In this document: in pieces, positions 47,213 to 56,934 of the stretch
Layout: every line of letters begins with the position of its first letter
Position numbering within the stretch: position 1 is the first letter of the stretch
Assembly: GCA_029167045.1 (NCBI GenBank)
Contig: JARFPK010000005.1
Location: 1-64,000 of the forward strand
DNA from: Candidatus Methanocrinis natronophilus
GTDB lineage: Archaea > Halobacteriota > Methanosarcinia > Methanotrichales > Methanotrichaceae
Length of the DNA stretch: 64,000 nt
Direction of reading: 5' to 3'
Notes under the pieces: model-generated
Told to the model about the DNA's origin: nothing
What the model saw: the letters and a program-made list of their open reading frames with translations, nothing else
The model's database searches: none
Translations under genes and position numbers: made by a program

Positions 47213-48859
47213 TTACTCGAAGTCCTCTGCGCCCATACCGCCCATTCCACCCATGCCGCCGGGCATTTCTCCCATACCTCCTGGCCCGGACCTGGAGGCT
47301 ATGACGTCATCGATCCTGAGGATCATGACCGCGGCCTCTGTCGCTGAGTTGATCGCCTGGGTCTTTACTCTGATCGGCTCGACGACCCCCTCTTTTAGCA
47401 TATCGACCGCCTCGCCGGTCTCCATCTTCAGGCCTGCGTTCTCCATCCCCGTCTCGTGGGCGCTGCGCAGCGCCATGAGAGAATCGATCTGGTCCAGACC
47501 GGCGTTCTCGGCCAGGGTCTTGGGGATGATCTCCATCGCATCGGCGAAGGACTCGATCGCCAGCTGCTCGCGCCCTCCTACGGTGGATGCGAACGCCCGC
47601 AGCCGGATGGCCAGATCCACCTCGGGAGAGCCGCCCCCGGGAACCAGCAATTTATCCTCCAAAACGACGCCCACAACCCGAAGACCGTCCTCCATCGCCC
47701 GGCGGAGCTCATCGACGACGTGCTCGGTTCCACCTCGCAAGATGATGGATACGGACTTGGGGTTCTCGCAATCTTCGACGAAGGTCATCTTCTCGTCGCT
47801 GACCTTCCTCTCCTCGACGAGCCCCGCCCTCCCAAGGTCGGCTTTGTCGATGTCGTGGATGCTGGTGATGACCCTTCCGCCTGTAGCTCGCGCTAGCTTA
47901 TCCATATCGCTCTTCTTGACGCGGCGGACGGTGTAGATCCCGGCCTTGGCCAGGAAGTGCTGGGCGAGATCGTCTATCCCCTTCTGGACGAAGAGGACGT
48001 TGGCCCCAGAGGCGACGATCTTGTCTACCATCCCCCTGAGCGCCGTCTCTTCCTGGTCCAGGAACGCCTGGAGCTGGTTTGGTGAGGTGATCTGAATCTT
48101 GGCATCGACCTCCGTCTTCTCGATCTCCACGGCTGCGTTCAGGAGGGCGACCCTGGCATCGGTGACCGACTTGGGCATGCTGGGGTGGAGCCTCTCTTTA
48201 TCGATGACCACCCCCCTCACAAGCAGTGAGTCTGTAATGCTGCCTCCGACCTTCTTCTCCACGGTGATATTGTCGATATCGACGGTCCCGTCTTCGTCCA
48301 CGACCGATCTGACCGCCTCGACGGCCATCACCGCCAACTCATGCCGCGCCGATTGAGAGCCTTTGCCGGTCATCGCCGTTATGGCGATCTTTCTCATAAG
48401 ATCCTCATCGTCTTCTGAGACGGTTACAGCAAGACCCTGGAGAATTTCCATGGACCTTTCGGCCGCCGCTCTGTAGCCTGCCGCGATCACCGTTGGATGG
48501 ATCTCCTGCTCTAGCAACCCTTCCGCTTGCTTGAGCAGCTCTCCTGCCAGCACAACGGCGGTGGTGGTGCCGTCCCCCACTTCCTGGTCCTGGGTTTTGG
48601 CGATCTCGACCATCATCTTGGCCGCGGGATGCTCGATATCCATCTCTTTGAGGATGGTGACGCCGTCGTTGGTGATCACCACATCTCCCAGGGTGTCCAC
48701 CAGCATTTTGTCCATCCCCTTGGGGCCTAGAGTAGTCCTCACCGCGCCAGCAACCGCCTTGGCAGCCATGATATTCGACCTCTGTGCGTCTCTACCGGCG
48801 GTCCGTTGACTGCCTTCTCTGAGAATGTATATGGGTGTTCCACCGAATTGTCCAGCCAT
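47213..48859 (-). CDS. ths: Thermosome subunit (group II chaperonin)
   Basis: 548 residues. Nucleotide-binding motifs are [29 protein letters not shown] and [12 protein letters not shown]. The C-terminus ends in the Gly-Met-rich tail of thermosomes ([15 protein letters not shown]-like). It folds proteins in double rings. ATG 48859 is preferred over an upstream start at 48883. Only one subunit gene is present in this window. Confidence 0.96.
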   Translation of the reverse strand: MAGQFGGTPIYILREGSQRTAGRDAQRSNIMAAKAVAGAVRTTLGPKGMDKMLVDTLGDVVITNDGVTILKEMDIEHPAAKMMVEIAKTQDQEVGDGTTTAVVLAGELLKQAEGLLEQEIHPTVIAAGYRAAAERSMEILQGLAVTVSEDDEDLMRKIAITAMTGKGSQSARHELAVMAVEAVRSVVDEDGTVDIDNITVEKKVGGSITDSLLVRGVVIDKERLHPSMPKSVTDARVALLNAAVEIEKTEVDAKIQITSPNQLQAFLDQEETALRGMVDKIVASGANVLFVQKGIDDLAQHFLAKAGIYTVRRVKKSDMDKLARATGGRVITSIHDIDKADLGRAGLVEERKVSDEKMTFVEDCENPKSVSIILRGGTEHVVDELRRAMEDGLRVVGVVLEDKLLVPGGGSPEVDLAIRLRAFASTVGGREQLAIESFADAMEIIPKTLAENAGLDQIDSLMALRSAHETGMENAGLKMETGEAVDMLKEGVVEPIRVKTQAINSATEAAVMILRIDDVIASRSGPGGMGEMPGGMGGMGGMGAEDFE

Positions 48860-48910
48860 AATTTGCCTCAAATACGATACCAATTTAGGAATTGACGATT
48901 GTTTGAACTT

Positions 48911-48920
48911 CTATATAAAC
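48911..48920 (-). promoter_or_regulatory. TATA box of the thermosome gene
   Basis: The minus strand reads GTTTATATAG about 55 bases before the ATG at 48859, a strong archaeal TATA match. Transcription would start near 48890, giving a leader of about 30 nt. Confidence 0.6.
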
Positions 48921-49062
48921 TGAATCCTCGAATTCGGCAGATCCCGTCAATATGATGTTAAAAGTCCACAGGAAGCCTACCAAGATCTATCAAAAAGAAT
49001 TGTATCAAATATATTAAAATTTTTTATATTCGGGGTTGGGGTCGCCTCCCGACCTCCCCGCT

Positions 49063-49299
49063 TCAATAGATCGCGTTCTGGTATAGGAGGACGCCCCAGA
49101 GGGCGCCGATCACCGCCGCCGACCGCCGCAGGCCGAGATCATAGTAGGTGATCCCCACCACCACCATGATCCCGACGTTCATCATGGCGGTGGCGGGCAC
49201 GATCGCCCCGGTCCTGTTCACAAAGCCGCTCCATACCTGGGGGGGGGCGAAGACCCCCATCACCGATCCCAGGGTCAATATCAGGTCATGCCGCTTCAA
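49063..49299 (-). CDS. Small two-helix membrane protein
   Basis: 78 residues with two or three hydrophobic segments (ILTLGSVMGVFAP, AMMNVGIMVVVGITYY, AAVIGALWGVLLY). No family is recognised. A decayed paralogue lies at 44.4-44.8 kb. Confidence 0.55.
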   Translation of the reverse strand: MKRHDLILTLGSVMGVFAPPQVWSGFVNRTGAIVPATAMMNVGIMVVVGITYYDLGLRRSAAVIGALWGVLLYQNAIY

Positions 49300-49601
49300 C
49301 GCCGTAATCTTCCTTTCGACTCCAAAGCTGCTTTCTTTTCAGCTAGTATGCCTTCATATGGGTAGGAGTGATCGTATTATCAGATAATATCGTATTTGTC
49401 TTCATCCCACCACCTATATGATGTTATATCTCTTTTTCCGCTGCTATTCTGAGACGAATATTGCCATTTCTTGAAATGAAAGATGTATCGCCTCTTGCCA
49501 ATCCCATAACACTTTGAATTGGGATTGAGAGTTCATCAGGATGGTGTGCTGTATTTCTGCCGAGATAAATCTTTTGATCGGCGATGGTATCGGAGATATT
49601 A
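49300..49601. other. AT-rich gap left of the IS element
   Basis: No gene is supported. It holds the promoter side of the small membrane protein gene and the left target-site copy ATTA (49598-49601) of the IS element. Confidence 0.5.
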
Positions 49602-50773
49602 GAGGATTTCGATTATCAGCAGATTAGCATTCTCTGAGTGGTTTTCCCTTAACGTTTTCGATTAGAACGATCTATTAACCGGTTTGTTTTCCTTGTTATG
49701 ATCAATTTTGAGCTGTTTCCACCTTCTTACTCATCCATTTCTCGATTTCTCGATAGCTAACGCTATCCCATCTCCTTTTTGACGAGCCCGTACAGATTAT
49801 ACAAATTATAACTTATGGCACTAAACATCACTTTTACCGCCGCTTTTTTAACAGTTGTAACCCTTACATGACCCGCGTTGAACACGGTCTTTATAACGCT
49901 GAAACATCGTTCGACAGGTGCTCGCTTCTTGCTGATTCTTTTGTTTCTCAAGATATCCGAGATTCCGAGAGGATGTCCTCTTGCTGCCCTCTTCATGGAT
50001 GCATCATACCCTTTTGTCTTGGCTCCTGAGTAGCCTTTATCACCATACCGGACTTCACCCTCTTTAGCCAGATCGACCTTGCTGTCATGAACCGATCCAG
50101 TGGTCGTCGCGACAGCCCAGATGAACTGGTTTTCAGTATCGACTTTGACATGAGCCTTGTATCCGAAGTTGGACTTCTTACCCTTAGTTGCCCAAGTGCC
50201 ATCCTTGCTCCGCCTTGTCTTGGCTTCACCTCCACGGGGAACATCCTTCTTCGCATGACCTGGATCAGAAGTTATGATAGATGCGTCCTGGATAACACCC
50301 TTCTCTACGTCGTACCCCTTAGCTCGAATCTGGTTTGTGAACTCATCCCATATCGCTTCGTATTTACCCGATTCTTCGAGTCTTTTGCGAAAGAGCCAGA
50401 CTGTAGTGTAATCGGGGATGGTCTCGGTCGTCCCAAGGAAGACTCGAAATGAAATTCTGTCTGCAACCTGAAGCTCCAATTGAGGGTCAGAAAGACCGTA
50501 GAGCTGCTGGAGAATTAAAAGTTTGATCATTATAATTATGTTTATATTAGGTCGGCCGCCTCGCTCGGTGTTGTTTTTATAAAGGCCAACACCGATGGGT
50601 AAAAACGCATTCCAGTTCACAAGTTTGGATATGGTTGAAAGCTTATCACCACGGGTTAACACGTTTTCATTATATTCCTGCAAAATTGAGAAATCTATGA
50701 GCGTCCTCATAACTCTTAATATAGTATTTATAGTATATATACTTTTCCATTAATTAGGTTTTTCGAAATCCTC
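49602..50773 (-). mobile_element. Complete IS5-type insertion sequence (about 1172 bp)
   Basis: Terminal inverted repeats are GAGGATTTCGA (49602-49612) and TCGAAATCCTC (50763-50773). They are flanked by a direct 4-bp target duplication ATTA at 49598-49601 and 50774-50777, as expected for the IS5 group. The single transposase gene fills most of the element, so it may be recent and active. Confidence 0.85.
49763..50710 (-). CDS. IS5-family DDE transposase
   Basis: 315 residues. An N-terminal DUF772-like segment (NINIIIMIKLLILQQLYGLS) is followed by catalytic residues: Asp in VIQDASIITSDPGH, Asp in EVRYGDKGYSGAK, and Glu in KKRAPVERCFSVIK. The C-terminus has the usual NLYNLYGL. The frame is intact and bounded by good inverted repeats. 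Confidence 0.93.
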   Translation of the reverse strand: MRTLIDFSILQEYNENVLTRGDKLSTISKLVNWNAFLPIGVGLYKNNTERGGRPNINIIIMIKLLILQQLYGLSDPQLELQVADRISFRVFLGTTETIPDYTTVWLFRKRLEESGKYEAIWDEFTNQIRAKGYDVEKGVIQDASIITSDPGHAKKDVPRGGEAKTRRSKDGTWATKGKKSNFGYKAHVKVDTENQFIWAVATTTGSVHDSKVDLAKEGEVRYGDKGYSGAKTKGYDASMKRAARGHPLGISDILRNKRISKKRAPVERCFSVIKTVFNAGHVRVTTVKKAAVKVMFSAISYNLYNLYGLVKKEMG

Positions 50774-50777
50774 ATTA

Positions 50778-50992
50778 GATTATATTTTCCAATTATCTAT
50801 TCAATGCCTATTTGTGTATTCGGACCGGATATTCATGGTTTGATAAATTCTATAGGCTCATAGCCCGGTATTATTTCTCATCAGACCACAATCATCAGGT
50901 AAAAACAGAAAAAAAGGCAGATATATCGGGGAAATGGACTTCCTGACCCGATATATTAGGGGGAAAATCTCCTTCTCCCTTTCTTCGATCGA
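50778..50992. other. Gap between the IS element and rqcH
   Basis: AT-rich with no supported gene. It lies downstream of rqcH and may contain its transcription end. Confidence 0.4.
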
Positions 50993-52996
50993 TCAGCCTT
51001 TCACCCTCGACCCCCCCGGCGGGAGGAAGCTGACGATGGCGTCGACGGAGGCGACGGCCTTGAGCCACCTTCTGTCCTCCTCCTTCTCGGCGAAGTACCG
51101 GTAGATCCTCTTCGCCAGGTCCTCAGCGCTGAGCTCGCCGGGCTCCACCTCGACGGAGGGGTCGGCCTTCGGCTTCACCGCCGCGACTGGGCCGCCGATG
51201 AGCTGGTCGCCGGCTATGCCCAAAGCGACGCCGACGGGGACGTCCCGGAAGTACCGCCGCTCGCCCCGGACGACGAAGGCCCCCTTCTTCAGAAACTCGC
51301 CGGGCTCGGGGGTCTTGGTCACCTGCTCTCCATTGACGAGGTAGCAGTCTCCTTCAAAGAGCCCCGCCTTCCAGAGGCTGGAGTAGCTGACGGCGAAGGA
51401 GGCCGCCTCCTCCAGGGTCTCCTCGGGGACCCCCTCCCCCAGGGTCTTGATGACGACCAAGGGGGCGCCCGGCGCGTCGGTGTGGAGGGCGAGGTCCCTC
51501 TTCTCCAGGTATTTGGCGTAGATCTCCTCATTGGTGGTGGCGTCCCTCCCGCCGATGACGAGAAAGCCGTCCGAGGAGGTGAACCAGCGGAACCTCTCGT
51601 ACCACTTCGGCTTCCTCCGCCGATAGACCGCCCTCGTCTTCACCTTCTCGGGCCCCTCCTTCCTCTCGATGAGCCGGATCGTCTCCTTCAGGGCCTTCTC
51701 CGCCCCCTCGCGCTTTTTGGCTTGCTCCTTCGCCCGGTCGTAGTACCTCTGGGCGTTCTGGGGTACGGTGAGCTTTGAGTTCAGCTCCAGAACGGCTCCT
51801 CTCCCCTCGCCCTTCCCCCCGGTATCGTCGACGGTTCCGCCTCCGACATCGTCTCCGTCGGCGAGGTCGTCGAGGCGGAGGCGAAGCTCCCCCTGGTAGT
51901 CGAGGGCGAGGATCTTATCGGCTATGGGAAGGCCGCAGGTCCTTATCTTCGCCAGGATCTCGGAGTAGGTGAACCCCTTCTCAAAGCCCTTCGATATCGC
52001 GGCGAGGACCGACTCCACCTCGCCGTACCTCTCGTAGACCTTCTCGCCGAGGCTTGAGTACTCCCGCTCCTTATCCCGGAACTCCTGGATCGAACGCTCC
52101 TGCATCTCTTTTCTTCTCTCCAGGGCGGTCTTCGGCTTGGCGCTCCTCTCCTCCTCCGCCTCCTCGAGGGAGAAGAACTCGTCTAGGGCCTGGCTGAAGG
52201 ACTCAAACTCCCGCTGTTCGAGGCCGTTGTAGACGGCGAGGGGGGCGGGGACGACGTCGACGACTTCTCCGCCATCGAGGACGAGGTGGGGGTCGGTCTG
52301 GACGAGGCCGAAGACCTCCCCGAGGGCCTGGTGGACCCGGTCGATCTCCTCGCCCGTCAGGCTGTGAGCCGGCTCCGTCTTGTGCAGGCCTGCCCGGTGA
52401 CAGACCTCCTCGGCGTAGGTCCCCCCCATATTCAGACCCCGGACGAGGGTCCTCACCAGCTCCGAGTCGGAGGAGGCGAGGATGAAGGCGAGGTCGTTTT
52501 TCGATATCGACCGGGGGTCGAGCTGGTCGTCTCTGTACCGGTACTTCTCCCCCGCCAGGAGCTTTCTATCCCTGAAGGCGAGGGGCCGCAGCGGCAGAAC
52601 GATCCTCCCATAGTCGTCGAGGAGGAGGACGTTCCCCTTGGGGAAGATCTCGGCGATGAGGAGGTATCGGTCGTCGCCCCTTTCGATCTCGATCTCCGCC
52701 ACCCGGTCGAAACCATGCTGGCGGACGGCCGCCACCCGCCCTCCGGAGAGGCGGCTTCGGAGCATCGTCGGAAACTGGGGTGGCATCTTCGGCGCCTCTC
52801 TCGGCTTCTCGGTGATGTGGATCCTTCTTCCGGCCTCCAGGAGGAGGTCGATCTTTCCCCGCCCCGAAGACTGGAATGAGACGACGACCCTGTCGGGGGC
52901 GAGCTGGTATGATTTGCCGACGAAGGCCCCCAAGAGCTTCTCCTGCAGCTCCTCGACTACCGCCGCCACGTCCACGTTGCTCATCGCCTTCTTCAT
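50993..52996 (-). CDS. rqcH: RqcH/NEMF-type ribosome quality-control factor
   Basis: 667 residues with the NFACT architecture: NFACT-N (GKIDLLLEAGRRIHITEKP, HGFDRVAEIEIERG), a central helical/coiled-coil part, then NFACT-R (KWYERFRWFTSSDGFLVIGGRDATTNEEI, in two adjacent blocks). Archaeal RqcH binds stalled large subunits and adds C-terminal Ala tails. It is divergent from the Mut7-C gene. An internal ATG (52984) is an alternative start. Confidence 0.93.
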   Translation of the reverse strand: MKKAMSNVDVAAVVEELQEKLLGAFVGKSYQLAPDRVVVSFQSSGRGKIDLLLEAGRRIHITEKPREAPKMPPQFPTMLRSRLSGGRVAAVRQHGFDRVAEIEIERGDDRYLLIAEIFPKGNVLLLDDYGRIVLPLRPLAFRDRKLLAGEKYRYRDDQLDPRSISKNDLAFILASSDSELVRTLVRGLNMGGTYAEEVCHRAGLHKTEPAHSLTGEEIDRVHQALGEVFGLVQTDPHLVLDGGEVVDVVPAPLAVYNGLEQREFESFSQALDEFFSLEEAEEERSAKPKTALERRKEMQERSIQEFRDKEREYSSLGEKVYERYGEVESVLAAISKGFEKGFTYSEILAKIRTCGLPIADKILALDYQGELRLRLDDLADGDDVGGGTVDDTGGKGEGRGAVLELNSKLTVPQNAQRYYDRAKEQAKKREGAEKALKETIRLIERKEGPEKVKTRAVYRRRKPKWYERFRWFTSSDGFLVIGGRDATTNEEIYAKYLEKRDLALHTDAPGAPLVVIKTLGEGVPEETLEEAASFAVSYSSLWKAGLFEGDCYLVNGEQVTKTPEPGEFLKKGAFVVRGERRYFRDVPVGVALGIAGDQLIGGPVAAVKPKADPSVEVEPGELSAEDLAKRIYRYFAEKEEDRRWLKAVASVDAIVSFLPPGGSRVKG

Positions 52997-53052
52997 AGTG
53001 GCAAAATGAGGACGATCGACAGATAAATAGTTGCGGACCGCCTACCGGGAGG

Positions 53053-53505
53053 ATGGTGATCGATCGCTATATTGCAGATGAGATGTTGATCCGCCTCGCC
53101 CGGTGGCTGAGGATGGCGGGCCAGGACGTCTCTCCCCCCCCCGATGGTTCCGACGACTCCGGCCTCATCGAGGTCGCCTTGAAGGAGGGGAGGGTCCTTC
53201 TCACCAGGGACCGGCACCTGGCGAGGAGGTGCGAGAAGGCGGGGGCCAGGTGCATTCTCGTTAGGTCGTCGCAGCTCGATGACCAGCTCCTTCAGATGAA
53301 GGAGGCAGGCCTATCCCTGGCACTTTCTACTGTTAGGTGCACCCTCTGTAACGGAATCCTTGAAGAGGTGGAAGGATCGGATCTCTCCGGCTCCACAAAA
53401 CCTGAGGAGGCGACGGCCTGGAGGTGCAAAGTCTGCGGGAAGATCTACTGGCGGGGGTCCCACTGGCACCGGATAAGAGAGAGGCTGGATGATAAGGAGC
53501 TATGA
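53053..53505 (+). CDS. Mut7-C RNase-domain protein with zinc ribbon
   Basis: 150 residues. A Mut7-C/PIN-like nuclease core has acidic residues (FIADEMLIRLARWLRMAGQD-type start, read here as YIADEMLIRLARWLR; RVLLTRDRHLARR), then a zinc ribbon (CTLCNGILEE, CKVCGKIYW). The family is predicted to cleave RNA. It is divergent from rqcH with a short shared upstream region, suggesting a link to RNA or ribosome surveillance. Confidence 0.88.
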   Translation: MVIDRYIADEMLIRLARWLRMAGQDVSPPPDGSDDSGLIEVALKEGRVLLTRDRHLARRCEKAGARCILVRSSQLDDQLLQMKEAGLSLALSTVRCTLCNGILEEVEGSDLSGSTKPEEATAWRCKVCGKIYWRGSHWHRIRERLDDKEL

Positions 53506-53599
53506 TCCCGCCCTGCCCGCAGGATCATCGACATTTGAAGGGAGATCTGGATAAATAAAGAATTAAAGAAAAATATTGGAAGGGTGGGAATAATATATC

Positions 53600-54625
53600 A
53601 TGTCTTATATCGTTGTATCCGACGTCCATCTGGGGAGCAAGCTATGCAACTTCGATGAGTTCTGCAGCTTCTTGGAGTGGATCCTCGACCTCAAAGGATC
53701 TCCAAAGAAGGTCCCTCTCAAAGATGGTGCTGTCGAGATAAGAAGCCCCGAGAGGATCATCCTCCTGGGAGACATCCTGGAGTTGTGGGACCCGGAAGAT
53801 GGGGACAGGGACAACGTCGTAAAACAGTGCTTACGCCCCCTCTCCTTATTATCGGATCTAGGCTGCGATAAGGTCTATGTGATGGGCAATCACGACAACG
53901 CCGTCAGCAGCTATGAACAGAAGATCGATTACGAGACTCTGAGAAACGGTACGAAGCTGGATATCTGGAATAGGCATTATCCCGACGAAATGGCCGGGAT
54001 GAGGATCGGGGACCGGTCCTACTACTTCCTCCACGGCCACCAGTTCGATAAAGCTCAGTCGATACTGGCTAAGGTATCGAAAATCCTGGGAGAGACCTGG
54101 GACCCCCTCAATTGGTTCAACTCCCAGTACAACACCAGCGTTACCAAGAACCACTGGAAGCTGATGGGCATACTCTGGGCGGCCCTCTTCGTCGGATGGT
54201 TTATCAAACAGGATCTCGTCGCCTCTTCTTACTTCCTATATACCGTACCTGCGGCGCTCTTATTTGGGTTATTTCTCTTCAGCTCTCTTCCGGCCGTCGT
54301 CACCAAAAGCCAGAGGAGGATCTACGATATCAAGAAGCCGAAGGACAAGACCGCCCGCCAGATTATCGAGGAGAAATTTTACCAAGAGCAGAAGGACACC
54401 ATAACCGCAGACGTCGTCGTCTTCGGACACACCCATTTTGCCAGCTCTTATCAAGGGGAGGCCGGTAAAAAGAAGCTCTTCATAAACTCCGGATCCTGGG
54501 TGGGAGAAGATGAGGAGATCGACGGAAAGATGCGCTACTCCAACACCTTCATTTATATAGATGAGGCCGGAGCCCACATCCTGAGGTGGAAGGGTGGGGT
54601 GGTCGAGCCCCTGGAGTCCCATTGA
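53600..54625 (+). CDS. Membrane-anchored calcineurin-like metallophosphoesterase
   Basis: 341 residues. Metal motifs in order: VSDVHLGS, ILLGDILELWD, VMGNHDNA, LHGHQFD and VVFGHTHFA. Two hydrophobic segments (LMGILWAALFVGWFI and YTVPAALLFGLFLF, about residues 190-230) sit inside the fold, an unusual insertion that would tether the enzyme to the membrane. Relatives include LpxH-like and UDP-diacylglucosamine-type hydrolases. The substrate is unknown. Confidence 0.88.
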   Translation: MSYIVVSDVHLGSKLCNFDEFCSFLEWILDLKGSPKKVPLKDGAVEIRSPERIILLGDILELWDPEDGDRDNVVKQCLRPLSLLSDLGCDKVYVMGNHDNAVSSYEQKIDYETLRNGTKLDIWNRHYPDEMAGMRIGDRSYYFLHGHQFDKAQSILAKVSKILGETWDPLNWFNSQYNTSVTKNHWKLMGILWAALFVGWFIKQDLVASSYFLYTVPAALLFGLFLFSSLPAVVTKSQRRIYDIKKPKDKTARQIIEEKFYQEQKDTITADVVVFGHTHFASSYQGEAGKKKLFINSGSWVGEDEEIDGKMRYSNTFIYIDEAGAHILRWKGGVVEPLESH

Positions 54626-54823
54626 GCTGCTCATTCTGGTCCATGGTGGACGGATCGCTGACGTATCCTTCTACAAGATCCAGATCCCCCCCAACTAACC
54701 CGGCCCTCTCCATCTAAAAGGTGATAGAAGGGGCGAAATGTATTCGATCGGAGGACTGCCGACCCGTAGACTTGACCTCGAAGAAGCGACGGCGTAAAGA
54801 CAGAGATTAAGGGGCGGGGTAGG

Positions 54824-55199
54824 ATGATGAACAGGACCAAACCAGAGGAGGGGGAGTCGGTAGGCATAGCGTCCATAGGAAGCTACAATCCGCCGGGGAC
54901 GATCGCCAGCGAAGAGATCGCGAGGCTCTCTGGGATCCCGCGGAGGTCTTCATCGAGAAGATCGGGATGGAGCGAAAGGACGTCGCCGCCGAGGACGAGC
55001 ATCCGTCCGAGATGGGAATCCGGGCGGCGAAGGAGGCGGTGGAGAGGGCCGGGATCGACCCCGGGGAGATCGACCTGATCGTCTATTGCGGTGCAGGGTT
55101 CTACGACTACCGGATATGGATCTGCTGTCGTCAGGATCCAGGCGGTGCTGGGGGCCGACGGCTGCTACGCCTTCGAGCCTGGCCTCCCCAGGGTTTAGG
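54824..55199 (+). pseudogene. Truncated 3-oxoacyl-ACP synthase III-like gene
   Basis: The N-terminal third of a thiolase-fold KAS III or HMG-CoA-synthase-like protein: VGIASIGSYNPPGTIASEEIA, then after a frameshift near 54935 EVFIEKIGMERKDVAAEDEH and AGIDPGEIDLIVYCGAG, then after a second shift near 55118 VRIQAVLGADGCYAFE and a stop. The catalytic Cys region and all downstream parts are missing. MITE copy 3 lies 130 bp further on. Confidence 0.7.
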
Positions 55200-55332
55200 C
55201 ACACCATATTAAGAGCATCCAGGACTTCGCCCTTTCTCTTGGATATATAAGTGGTAATCTTCTTCCCATTCGGCAAGAGAATGATCTTAATCTTTCCAGC
55301 TCAGTGATGAGCAATCCTTCGACGGAGTGTCT

Positions 55333-55542
55333 TTTGGCTCCTCGCTGATTTGTGTGGGGGATTTAAGGCATCACCAATCCTGTAAGCTTGTCCCCTATGA
55401 AATCATGACTGCTGAAAATTGGGATGATCATGAGATGCATCGTTACCTCCTGGCTCAGGAACGAGATTCATAGCCGGTATTCAGACGATCGAGTCCGATT
55501 ATCGCTATTTTGAAGCTACCCAGACGGAATAGCGAAGAGCCA
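55333..55542 (+). mobile_element. MITE copy 3 (about 210 bp)
   Basis: The ends TGGCTCCTCGCT and AGCGAAGAGCCA are 12-bp inverted repeats with one mismatch. The interior differs from copies 1 and 2 on the left, but the right end again encodes a transposase-like tail (IQTIESDYRYFEATQTE, stop). A preceding frame reads EIMTAENWDDHEMHRYLLAQ, possibly more of the lost transposase. Confidence 0.7.
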
Positions 55543-55678
55543 TCGCGCAAATCAGGGAATCTAGGCAAAAAAGACTAAAAGATTTCCGAAATCCGGAAAA
55601 CTGGGCGTGCGGCCCCAAAGGATACTCGCCCCTTTAGGGTGGGGTGGGCCGCACGCAATTTGATCTTTCGTCCGTCAG

Positions 55679-56563
55679 CTATGCGGCCGGGATCTCGAAG
55701 GGCTCGGCCATCATCATCGCCATCAGCATATCGAGCCAGGAGGGGGCGGCAAGAGCCTCTTCCGGAATCTCGATGGAGACCGCCTCATTGTAGCCGGAGT
55801 AGATCACCGTCGAGTCGGAGTCGACGATCATCTCGAGGTCGGCCATCTCTTCGACGGGGATGCCCATCATATCGGAGGTGAGGGTCAGCTTCAGGATGAC
55901 CCGGTTCTTCAGAGGCAGGCCCGAATCCTTCGATATCCAGGTCGTCCACTCCATCTCGCTATCCTCGAAGAGATCCGTCATGTTCATGGCGTAAAACGGC
56001 ATCGACCCCATCTGCTGGTTGAGGATCATCGAAAAGGTCTCGGGGTCGGGGACGACCGTCACCTTGAAGGCGTCCTTCCCGTCGACCCTCTCGGAGCCGA
56101 CGAGCTCTATATTCGAGGCGTTGAGGAGCTCAGCCTGGGTCTTCACCTGGTTCTGCTGGTCCCACATCTCCTCGGGCATCCCCGGCATCTTCATCCATTC
56201 TCCGTCGACGTTGGTGTACATGGTATCCCCCTCCATGTACATCTCCATCTCGGAGGTGACCTCTCCAATTTCGTCGGAGATGGAGGTGGTGGTCATCGTC
56301 ATCCTCATCGCCCGGGCGGTGACGTTCAGGACCCCCTCCCCCGAAGACCTCGTCATTAAGGTCTCGGTCCGCAGGGACCTGTCCGTCTCGGAGAGGTTGA
56401 CGATCTTTATCGTCTGTTCGAGGTCGACGGCGAAGGCCGCCGTCTGGACCTTCTCTACCGAATCGATCATCATCGCCTTCAGCTCCTCGGGGCTCGGCTT
56501 CTCCTCGACGCAGCCGGAGAAGGCGACGGCGATCATCGCCACTAACAGTAATAGTTTCTTCAT
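55679..56563 (-). CDS. Secreted lipoprotein with LolA-like domain
   Basis: 294 residues with a lipoprotein signal (KKLLLLVAMIAVAFSGC, Cys lipidation site). The mature part has long beta-strand repeats rich in Met, Glu and Thr (SEMEMYMEGDTMYTNVDGEWMK-type, VDGKDAFKVTVVPDPE, WISKDSGLPLKNRVIL), as in LolA/LppX-type carriers. ATG 56563 with GAGAGGGG upstream is preferred to the 322-codon frame, which would bury the signal. The function is unknown. Confidence 0.8.
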   Translation of the reverse strand: MKKLLLLVAMIAVAFSGCVEEKPSPEELKAMMIDSVEKVQTAAFAVDLEQTIKIVNLSETDRSLRTETLMTRSSGEGVLNVTARAMRMTMTTTSISDEIGEVTSEMEMYMEGDTMYTNVDGEWMKMPGMPEEMWDQQNQVKTQAELLNASNIELVGSERVDGKDAFKVTVVPDPETFSMILNQQMGSMPFYAMNMTDLFEDSEMEWTTWISKDSGLPLKNRVILKLTLTSDMMGIPVEEMADLEMIVDSDSTVIYSGYNEAVSIEIPEEALAAPSWLDMLMAMMMAEPFEIPAA

Positions 56564-56689
56564 CTGCTCGCCCCTCTCTCCTGGGGAGTATTTCACCCTG
56601 TCGTTTGGGGCTTTGAGCTGAGGCGGCAGACGCGATCGGTGGCCCATAGTTATTAATTGCCCCGGAGTTTAGGTCTCGTCGCCCATCGC

Positions 56690-56870
56690 CAAAGGAGCGT
56701 CGATCCGTGGGAGGGGCGGGTGCTCCTGCAGCCGGGCAGAAACGTTTTCTCAGAAGAGGCGGTCAAAGCCGCATACCACCATGAATACGGCGGGGTTGTC
56801 CCCTCCCCTGGAGATGGAGGGGTCCGGGGCAAGAAGGGTCGGAGGAGCAGCAGTTCGCCGGCCCCGTCCG
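56690..56870 (-). pseudogene. Decayed partial copy of the radical SAM gene
   Basis: The DNA here closely parallels 57870-58050 inside the radical SAM gene: GTCGATCC, GAGAGG/GGGAGGGGCGGGC, CAGAAGAGGC, AAAGCCGCA and CCCTCCCCTG occur in the same order. It covers the cluster-binding region only. It carries indels and no open frame. Confidence 0.6.
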
Positions 56871-56934
56871 CCCTCTCCGCCGACCGTCCCTCTTTTCTGC
56901 GATCCGCCCCGTTGCCCTCTGCGCCTTATGTCGC

